64,000 nt of DNA, from assembly GCA_965199915.1 (NCBI GenBank), contig OZ241348.1:2356001-2420000 (forward strand). The letters run 5' to 3'. This DNA comes from VXYL01 sp965199915 (lineage in GTDB: Bacteria > Pseudomonadota > Gammaproteobacteria > Pseudomonadales > Azotimanducaceae). Below, in pieces: positions 58,557 to 64,000 of the stretch (positions within the stretch are counted from its first letter, which is position 1; the number at the start of each line of letters is the position of its first letter). Position numbers and translations under genes: made by a program. Under the pieces are notes generated by a model. It had not been told where the DNA came from. It ran no database searches and saw nothing but the letters and a program-made list of their open reading frames with translations.

Positions 58557-58699
58557 ACGTCCTCCGTTGGCACTGTGCCAGCCTACTACAGCATCGAACA
58601 ATGTGGCAACGACGCCACGACACCACGGAAATGCACGGGCGAGCCAGCGGCGAAGTCGGCCTTCGAGCCGTGCTTCTCGGGGAAGGCGCGTGCACACAA

Positions 58700-58930
58700 C
58701 GCGGCGGCGCATGGAGTTGGATGGCAAGAAGCCCCGTGTGCGGCAGGACCTGGTGCGCGGCGGCGCGGCGAGCTGGCTGATGGAACCGCAAGCGGATTTG
58801 ACCGTCGCCAATGGCGTGGCGGTTCCCAGCCGCCCGGACTTCCTCCTGCGCCCGATGCGCGGCGACGCCCGCCGCTGGCCGTGTTCATGGATGGCTTCGA
58901 GTACCACCAGGGCGCCACCGGCAGTCGAAG
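58700..58930 (+). pseudogene. Duplicated scrap of the giant helicase 3' region
   Basis: Closely matches 56750-57000 in the giant helicase: the encoded MELDGKKPRVRQDLVRG, ASWLMEPQADLT and PSRPDFLLRPMRGDA are almost the same. The copy lacks 27 bp (the KPGYVVRVG segment) and has lost one C after GGCGACGCCC, which breaks the frame. It is not a gene. It lies between the two hicBA units. Confidence 0.9.
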
Positions 58931-59018
58931 AGAAGCGATAGCGCAAGGCGTGTGGTAGATTCGAGATCGTCGGGCGGGGCCGAAGCCGCTCGCTGTCCCA
59001 AGGAGTGGAGGTAAAGAC

Positions 59019-59237
59019 GTGCAACTTACTGCTGTCATTGAACGCGAGGGCGAAGGTTATGTTGCTCTTTGCCCCCAACTAGACATCGCCAGTCAAGGCG
59101 AAAGCGTTGTGCTCGCCCGCGAGAATTTGAAGGAAGCCTTGGAGTTGTTCTTCGAGACAGCCAGCAGCGAGGAAATCTCGCGGCGTCTTCATGGAGAGGT
59201 GTACGTAACGCAGGTGGAGGTGTCCGCGGCTGGCTAG
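59019..59237 (+). CDS. hicB: HicB-family antitoxin 2
   Basis: A 72-residue short HicB antitoxin (MQLTAVIEREGEGYVALCPQ, LDIASQGESVVLARENLKEA, LELFFET). The start is a GTG at 59019 with GGAGG six bases upstream. It is followed after 1 bp by the hicA gene. It is unlike the first HicB in sequence, so these are two separate acquisitions rather than a duplication. Confidence 0.9.
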   Translation: MQLTAVIEREGEGYVALCPQLDIASQGESVVLARENLKEALELFFETASSEEISRRLHGEVYVTQVEVSAAG

Positions 59238-59238
59238 G

Positions 59239-59466
59239 TTGCGCGTTTGGTCCGGCGCTGGCGTTTGCGAATTGCTTTCCCGTCACGGCTTCACGGAGGT
59301 GAGACGACGGGGCAGCCATATCGTGATGCAAAAGCAGATCAACGGGAATACCGTCACGGTGCCCGTGCCTGCGCATCGAGAACTGCGACAGGGCACTCTG
59401 GCGGCCATCATTCGCCAGTCTGGGCTTGCGCGGTCATTGTTCGAGGTTGGTGGTCAAGGGCGCTGA
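59239..59466 (+). CDS. hicA: HicA-family toxin 2
   Basis: A 75-residue HicA toxin. GVCELLSRHGFTEVRRRGSHIV has the catalytic His in GSH, then VTVPVPAHRELRQGTLAAII. The start is a TTG at 59239, one base after the hicB stop. It forms a hicBA pair in plus orientation. Confidence 0.88.
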   Translation: MRVWSGAGVCELLSRHGFTEVRRRGSHIVMQKQINGNTVTVPVPAHRELRQGTLAAIIRQSGLARSLFEVGGQGR

Positions 59467-59505
59467 GCCGCTTCGTTGGATGGCCGCGGCGGCGATCCAG
59501 AGCCG

Positions 59506-59545
59506 AACGGCAAGTCGCGTCCTTCGTGGCGGCGCTGGAACTCGG
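59506..59545 (+). pseudogene. Second short scrap of the giant helicase
   Basis: About 40 bp encoding VASFVAALELG match the giant helicase at about 56287-56326 with a few differences. In the intact gene this piece lies about 400 bp upstream of the piece copied at 58700, so the order of the two scraps is reversed relative to the source. Confidence 0.75.
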
Positions 59546-59611
59546 AACTCCCGTAGGTGCGTTCCGCGGCTCAGCGGCCAAGGCCAGGACGAGCGGGCAG
59601 ACCAACGGCAA

Positions 59612-60010
59612 TCACGCCTTAAGCACCATCGCTGCAACCCGCGCGATCTCGCGGAAGTGCGCGTCGAAAGTCAGCACCGTCGCCCCAGCGTTGATTGCCG
59701 TGGCGGCGATCCAGATGTCGTTGGTTGGCAGAGGGGTGCCCTTGTTCCTCAACTCAGCGAAGATCTCGCCGTAGATGCGGGCGACGTTGCCGTCCACGTC
59801 GAGGGTTTCGACGGCAGCGTGGTCGAGGAACAGCGCCAAGGCTTGGGCGTTCCGCTCCGCTTGGCTGCCCAAGAGGAAGCCAGCCCACAGTTCGCCGCGC
59901 ACCACCGTTGGCACGCCGATCCAATCCGCCTGGTCGATGCGGGCCACCGCTTGCCGGTGGCCCCGCTGGAAGTTGCTGTACGCCGACGTATCGAGGCACA
60001 GCCGGTTCAT
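59612..60010 (-). CDS. vapC: VapC-family PIN-domain toxin
   Basis: A 132-residue PIN ribonuclease. It begins RLCLDTSAYSNFQRG with the first catalytic Asp, has VPTVVRGELWAGF with the conserved Glu, and ends with PLPTNDIWIAATAINAGATV and LTFDAHF, carrying the other acidic residues. VapC toxins cleave tRNA or rRNA and are blocked by VapB. The ATG at 60010 overlaps the antitoxin stop by 4 bp. Confidence 0.93.
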   Translation of the reverse strand: MNRLCLDTSAYSNFQRGHRQAVARIDQADWIGVPTVVRGELWAGFLLGSQAERNAQALALFLDHAAVETLDVDGNVARIYGEIFAELRNKGTPLPTNDIWIAATAINAGATVLTFDAHFREIARVAAMVLKA

Positions 60011-60258
60011 CGCCACATCGCCTCGTCGACTTCGCCGAGCGGGGCGACGGCTTGTTCGAACTGCTTGTACTCCGCCTCGCTCCAAGTGCCCGCCAACTGG
60101 CGGAGGCCGTTGGACGGCACCGCCTGACTCGGAACGCCCAGGGCGTTGCGCAACAGCGCCAGCACTGTGCGGTTGAGCGAGGTTCCCCGCTTGCGCCGCT
60201 CCTTCTCCAGCGCCTGCGCCAGTTCGGCGGGGACGTTGCGGATCGTCATGGTCTTCAT
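60007..60258 (-). CDS. vapB: VapB-type antitoxin (ribbon-helix-helix)
   Basis: An 83-residue antitoxin. The N-terminal RHH domain is MTIRNVPAELAQALEKERRK and GTSLNRTVLALLRNALG, followed by an acidic toxin-binding tail (LAGTWSEAEYKQFEQAV). The start is taken as the ATG at 60258, with GAGGA upstream; an in-frame ATG at 60282 is possible. It overlaps vapC. Confidence 0.88.
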   Translation of the reverse strand: MKTMTIRNVPAELAQALEKERRKRGTSLNRTVLALLRNALGVPSQAVPSNGLRQLAGTWSEAEYKQFEQAVAPLGEVDEAMWR

Positions 60259-60413
60259 GGGGGCGTTCCTCAGTGACTTCATAGTTGTGCAGTCTATGCA
60301 GGCAGCACTATGTCGTCAACGCGCGCGTGCCTGTGCATTGAACGCATTGAACTCGCGTAGCGCGCGCCGGAAGGAAGTTGTGCTACGCTGACCGCTCGCG
60401 GAAGGAGAGCTAG

Positions 60414-60683
60414 GTGGGTCTAGGCAGGCAGCGCAAGCACGAGGATCCCTCAGCGGGGGAGCGCAAGTCCGAAGACGAGGTCAAGGTGCATGTGAGCTTC
60501 TACGGCGGGCTCCGTGTGGACCCTGGCGAGCTGCTGCGCAGCAAGGCAGCACAAGACAACATCAAGAAGATGTGCGAGGTATTCGGCCCCCGATCTCTCG
60601 ATGCGTCGGAAGCGGAAAGCCGTTCCCAAGCACCACCGGCCGCCTCTGTGCAACAAGATTTCGGCGATTCTGGTGCGGGGTGA
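60414..60683 (+). CDS. Small uncharacterised protein carrying a trimmed palindromic repeat
   Basis: An 89-residue polar protein of unknown family. The GTG at 60414 has AAGGAG six bases upstream. Residues 12-18 (PSAGERK) are encoded by 60447-60467, a copy of the 45-bp unit seen in the SNF2 helicase but lacking exactly the 18-bp hairpin. The middle reads VKVHVSFYGGLRVDPGELLR, and the end is low-complexity. The stop overlaps the GTG of the membrane-protein gene (GTGA), so it is probably a genuine first gene of the operon with the three-TM protein and UvrD-like helicase. Confidence 0.6.
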   Translation: MGLGRQRKHEDPSAGERKSEDEVKVHVSFYGGLRVDPGELLRSKAAQDNIKKMCEVFGPRSLDASEAESRSQAPPAASVQQDFGDSGAG

Positions 60684-61429
60684 ACTTAGGTCTGCTGCTT
60701 GTTCCCGCTCTCAGCGGCTACGTCCTATTGGGCTGGACCTATGTGTCGCGGTATTGGTTCGCCCGCCGGTCCGGCTACGCGCTCTTCTTCTCCGCTGCAG
60801 TCGCCGGCGTCGTACTTCTTGCGACGGCTCGATTGGCTACCGTGCTCCTTTCGCCCTACATACCGTCAGAATTCATGCGGCTTTGGCACGACTATGCTCG
60901 CTTCGACTACGCTGGAACCGTGTTGGTCAGCGCCTTGTTCGCAATCGCGCTACCTCCGCTGGTCAATCGTTGTACCGACAAGATCAAGTGGGCGAAGCGC
61001 TTCGCAAGGGCAAGCGGCGACTTGATCGAGTGCTTGATTCAAGAAGCCGTTGAGTCCAAAGGCCACCAGCTCGTAGAGGTCTCGACGAAGAGCAGCAAGA
61101 GCTACATTGGGTTCGCGTTGGAGAGCGGAGTCGCTGCAGGCGGCGAGCCTGACATCGCCATCGCGCCGCTTGTCAGCGGCTACCGACACAGCGAGACCCG
61201 CAAGCTCAAGATCACGACGCGTTATGGCCCTGTGCTGCTAAGCGAAAGCAAAAAGCAACCCGCCAAGGCCGTGCTCGAGCATTTTTGCGTTGTGATTCCG
61301 CTCGCCGAAGTTGCTTCGGCTCGTCGCTTCGACCCAGCTGCCTACCAGCTCCTTGATCGCCAAGACACCGACAGAGCGGCACAGTCGGCCCCCGAGTCTG
61401 AGGCGCAGACCGTGGAGTCGGCGCGATGA
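60680..61429 (+). CDS. Three-TM membrane protein with a cytosolic domain, coupled to the UvrD-like helicase
   Basis: A 249-residue protein. Hydrophobic segments lie at about residues 3-20 (LGLLLVPALSGYVLLGW), 31-55 and 77-98 (TVLVSALFAIALPPL). The remaining 150 residues are soluble, with LVEVSTKSSKSYIGFALESG, EPDIAIAPLVSGYRHSETR and a small beta-rich look. I do not recognise the family. The GTG start at 60680 overlaps the upstream stop by 4 bp and its own stop overlaps the ATG of the UvrD-like helicase (61426) by 4 bp. It could anchor or act as a membrane effector; that is inference from the operon. Confidence 0.75.
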   Translation: MNLGLLLVPALSGYVLLGWTYVSRYWFARRSGYALFFSAAVAGVVLLATARLATVLLSPYIPSEFMRLWHDYARFDYAGTVLVSALFAIALPPLVNRCTDKIKWAKRFARASGDLIECLIQEAVESKGHQLVEVSTKSSKSYIGFALESGVAAGGEPDIAIAPLVSGYRHSETRKLKITTRYGPVLLSESKKQPAKAVLEHFCVVIPLAEVASARRFDPAAYQLLDRQDTDRAAQSAPESEAQTVESAR

Positions 61430-63549
61430 CCAACATGGCCATGTCCGTGGACTTCCTCTCCGCCTTCGCCCGTCTGCCGAGCCAGCAGCAGCGGGGCGTG
61501 CGGGCGCTGATTGGGCGGTTCAACAACGATTCCGCCGCCAGCGGCTTGAACTACGAGCGCATCAACGGCGCCAAGGATCCCAACATGCGCTCGCTGCGCA
61601 TCGACCGCGGCTATCGCGCCATCGTTCTGAAGCCGGCGCGGGGCGACGTTCACGTGCTGCTGTGGGCGGACAAGCACGACGACGCCTACGATTGGACGAC
61701 GCGCCGCCGCTGCGACGTCAACCCGGAGTCCGGCGCCGTGCAGGTGTACCTGCCGCAGGACGACGGCCCGGCCGAACCGTTGCCCGCAACTGCAGAACCC
61801 ACGGGTGCCTTCGCCGGCTTGAAGGACCGCGAGCTGATGCGCCTCGGCGTGCCGCAGGCGATGCTGCCGGAAGTGCGGGGCATCGCCGATGCGGACGGCT
61901 TGGAGTCCATCGAGGAACGCCTGCCCGCGGAAGCGCACGACGCGCTGTTCCTTCACCTCGCCGGCGACTCCTACGAAGACCTGGTGCGCGAGCGCGAAAC
62001 GCCGCCGAGTGTCGATGTCGAGGACTTCACCACCGCGCTGCAACGCCCGGAATCGCAGATGCGGTTCGCCGTCGCAGCGGACGAAATGGAACTCGAAGCC
62101 ATGCTGAACGCGCCGCTGGCGCGGTGGCGCGTGTTCCTGCATCCCTCCCAGCGGCGGCTGGTGGAGCGCGACTGGAACGGGCCGCTGCGGGTGCTCGGCG
62201 GGGCCGGCACCGGCAAGACGGTGGCCGCCATGCACCGCGCCCGCTACCTGGCGCGCACGCCGCCGGAAGGCCGCATCCTGTTCACCACGTTCACGCGCAA
62301 TCTGGCCGCGGACATCGAGCACAACCTGGGCGCCATCTGCACGCCGGAGGAGATGCAGCGCATCGAGGTGACCAATCTCGACCGCTGGGTGGCGCGCTAT
62401 CTGCGCGGCCAGCGCTACCAGTTCCAACTGCAATTCGGACGCTTGAGGGAGGCGTGGCAGATCGCCCTCGACGCCCGTCCGCCGGCGCTGAACCTGCCGG
62501 ATGCTTTCTACGAGGACGAGTGGGAGCAGGTCGTGCAAGCCGGCGCGGTTGCGGATAGGCAGGCGTATCTCTCCATCTCACGCGCCGGCCGCGGCACACG
62601 GCTGAACCGCGCCGACCGGGCGCGCGTCTGGCCCGTGTTCGAGGAGTACCGCGCCCAGCTTGCCGAACGCGGCGTGAAAGAAGTGGACGACGCCTACCGC
62701 GACGCCACGGCGCTGCTCACCGGCGAAGCGTCAGACCCGGCCGGCTACGCCGCCGTGATCGTGGACGAAGCGCAGGACATGGGCGCGCCGGCGTTCCGCC
62801 TGCTCCGCGCCATCGCGCCGCCGGGCCGGAACGACCTTTTCATCGCCGGCGACGGCCACCAGCGCATCTACGGCCGCCGGCGCGTGGTGCTCGGCCGCTG
62901 CGGCATCGACATCCGCGGCCGCTCGCGCAAGCTGAAGCTGAACTACCGCACCACCGAGCAAACCCGCCGCTGGGCCACGGCGCTCCTGGCCGACCGCGAC
63001 ATCGACGACCTCGACGGCGGCGCCGACGACAGCCACGGCATCCGCTCCCTCACCCGCGGCCCGCAGCCGCAGATCGCCCACTTCGACACCCGCGAGGAAC
63101 ACGACGCGCGCCTGCTGGCCTGCATCGGCAAACTGGTGGCAGACGGCGAGCCGTTGCGCGGCGCTTGCGTGGCGGCCCGCACCGGCACCGAACGCGACGC
63201 CGCGGCAAACGCGCTGCGCGACGGCGGCTTCGAGTGCGCCGTGCTCGGCACCAGCGCCACGGACGACGAACAGCGCGGCGACGCCGTGCGCGTGGCCACC
63301 ATGCACCGCGTCAAAGGCTTGGAGTTCGACCATGTGCTGCTCGCCAGCGTCAATTCCGGCCTCGTGCCGCTGCGGGCCAGAGGCGAAGCAGCCGACGCGA
63401 CGGCCAAGGAGAACGCGGAAACCGAAGAACGCGCACTGCTCCACGTCGCCGCCACCCGCGCCAGGAAGAGCTTGACAGTCTTGAGCTTCGGCAAGCCGAG
63501 CCGGTTCGTGGCGCCATGCATTTCTCCGGTTGTCACCACGCAAGCGTAA
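61426..63549 (+). CDS. UvrD/Rep-family helicase with a RelE-like N-terminal domain
   Basis: A 707-residue superfamily 1 helicase. The first 90 residues resemble RelE/ParE-type proteins (LRIDRGYRAIVLKPARGDVH, WADKHDDAYDWTTRR). Walker A is GGAGTGKTVAAMHRARYLA (about 256-274), Walker B VIVDEAQDMGAPAFRLL (about 445), motif IV LNYRTTEQTRRWA, and near the end TMHRVKGLEFDHVLLASVN and HVAATRARKSL. The helicase domains look complete. The start is the ATG at 61426, overlapping the membrane-protein stop. It is probably a partner of the giant DUF1998 helicase upstream, with TA modules inserted between. Its 5' region is partly duplicated after its own stop. Confidence 0.9.
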   Translation: MTNMAMSVDFLSAFARLPSQQQRGVRALIGRFNNDSAASGLNYERINGAKDPNMRSLRIDRGYRAIVLKPARGDVHVLLWADKHDDAYDWTTRRRCDVNPESGAVQVYLPQDDGPAEPLPATAEPTGAFAGLKDRELMRLGVPQAMLPEVRGIADADGLESIEERLPAEAHDALFLHLAGDSYEDLVRERETPPSVDVEDFTTALQRPESQMRFAVAADEMELEAMLNAPLARWRVFLHPSQRRLVERDWNGPLRVLGGAGTGKTVAAMHRARYLARTPPEGRILFTTFTRNLAADIEHNLGAICTPEEMQRIEVTNLDRWVARYLRGQRYQFQLQFGRLREAWQIALDARPPALNLPDAFYEDEWEQVVQAGAVADRQAYLSISRAGRGTRLNRADRARVWPVFEEYRAQLAERGVKEVDDAYRDATALLTGEASDPAGYAAVIVDEAQDMGAPAFRLLRAIAPPGRNDLFIAGDGHQRIYGRRRVVLGRCGIDIRGRSRKLKLNYRTTEQTRRWATALLADRDIDDLDGGADDSHGIRSLTRGPQPQIAHFDTREEHDARLLACIGKLVADGEPLRGACVAARTGTERDAAANALRDGGFECAVLGTSATDDEQRGDAVRVATMHRVKGLEFDHVLLASVNSGLVPLRARGEAADATAKENAETEERALLHVAATRARKSLTVLSFGKPSRFVAPCISPVVTTQA

Positions 63550-63602
63550 AGCATTTGGGCAACAAGCACGGAAGACGTAGGCCGACGGGAAGTTGCTGGA
63601 AC

Positions 63603-63653
63603 GTTCCCGCCGCCAGCAGCTTGAACTACGAGCGCATCAACGGCGCTGCTAGC
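63603..63653 (+). pseudogene. Duplicated scrap of the UvrD-like helicase 5' region
   Basis: About 45 bp encoding LNYERINGA with its leader (CCGCCGCCAGC) match 61529-61571 of the helicase, with small differences. It lies 54-104 bp after the helicase stop and is not part of a gene. It marks the edge of the island before the cyclase gene. Confidence 0.8.
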
Positions 63654-63671
63654 GGAAACGCTCGCCTCGGC

Positions 63672-64000
63672 TCAACTCGGCAGCAACGCCGCGATGCGCA
63701 ACGGCGCCCCGCTGCCGCCGCGGATCTTCATTGGCAGCGCGACGATCCACGCGCCCGTTTCCGGCAGGCGATCCAAGTTCGCCACGTTCTCGAACGCGGG
63801 AAGGTTCTGTTTGAACAGGATCCGGTGCGATTCGAACAGCCGCGATTGGCCGAAGTCGATGCTCGGCGTGTCGATGCCGATGGCGTCCAAGCGACGTTCG
63901 CGCACCAGCCAGTGCGCCGCTTCCGGGTGCAGGCCGGGAAAGTGTAGTTTCGCCACTGCCGCCGCGCCGCGTTCCGCGGTGCCGAGATAGCGGGCGGCGT
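63672..64000 (-). CDS. Cyclase-family (kynurenine formamidase-like) hydrolase, C-terminal part
   Basis: The minus strand is open from the window edge to the stop at 63672. The product ends with LHFPGLHPEAAHWLVRERRL, DAIGIDTPSIDFGQS, ANLDRLPETGAWIVALPMKI and RGGSGAPLRI, the C-terminal half of the metal-dependent cyclase/kynurenine formamidase family. The 5' half lies beyond base 64000. Some members hydrolyse N-formylkynurenine or isatin; this one cannot be assigned. It is convergent with the island and marks the return to metabolic chromosome. Confidence 0.88.
   Translation of the reverse strand, partial: AARYLGTAERGAAAVAKLHFPGLHPEAAHWLVRERRLDAIGIDTPSIDFGQSRLFESHRILFKQNLPAFENVANLDRLPETGAWIVALPMKIRGGSGAPLRIAALLPS

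Overview
The window is GC-rich bacterial chromosome, most likely from a gammaproteobacterium. CmoA/CmoB (tRNA wobble-uridine modification), a homodimeric-type AceE, ModABC and PPK1 all point that way. Three phytanoyl-CoA-dioxygenase-like (PhyH) proteins would suit an environmental or host-associated lineage. The genus cannot be named from the sequence alone. I saw no rRNA, tRNA or CRISPR array.

Layout. From 1 to about 22.4 kb is ordinary metabolic chromosome: cmoB (cut by the window edge), cmoA, ppk1, a thiamine-diphosphate enzyme, ahcY, a TonB-dependent receptor, a xanthine-dehydrogenase-type molybdenum subunit, a YdcF-like protein, a formylglycine-generating-enzyme-like protein, two PhyH dioxygenases, an SDR, aceE and the molybdate transporter modABC. 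From about 22.4 to 63.6 kb is a defence and mobile island. After 63.67 kb the sequence returns to metabolism with the end of a cyclase-family gene.

The island in order: (a) an AAA-ATPase/PD-(D/E)XK gene split by an IS1380-family element, then a third PhyH gene and an IS630 scrap; (b) yefM-yoeB, divergent from an SNF2-type helicase; (c) a decayed type II restriction-modification (R-M) cassette on the minus strand; (d) a second, apparently identical IS copy; (e) a 1650-aa Eco57I-type methylase tightly followed by a small uncharacterised protein and a ThsB-like TIR protein; (f) a base-hypermodification-type helical-domain protein facing a minus-strand operon of TIR, Nmad2-like and MazG-like genes; (g) an overlapping TIR/SLOG gene pair; (h) a graveyard of HicB, NYN, AbrB and VapB pieces; (i) a Bpu10I-type R-M pair; (j) a 2157-aa DEAD helicase with DUF1998 and nuclease-like regions; (k) hicBA, hicBA and vapBC mixed with duplicated scraps of the helicase; (l) a small protein, a three-TM protein and a UvrD-like helicase with a RelE-like N-terminus, linked by 4-bp overlaps.

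How the genes may work together. The helicase and giant methylase at 27.3 and 35.0 kb look like partners of one defence module (similar in concept to DISARM class 1 DrmD/DrmMI) that an R-M cassette and an IS have pushed apart. The block at 39.9-44.4 kb combines TIR (NAD-derived signalling) with nucleotide-modification families and is my best candidate for an undescribed system. The TIR/SLOG pair is a compact sensor-effector unit in the Thoeris style. Two families of palindromic repeats are inserted in frame inside coding sequences (cmoB and the SNF2 helicase), which is unusual outside Rickettsia-type elements.
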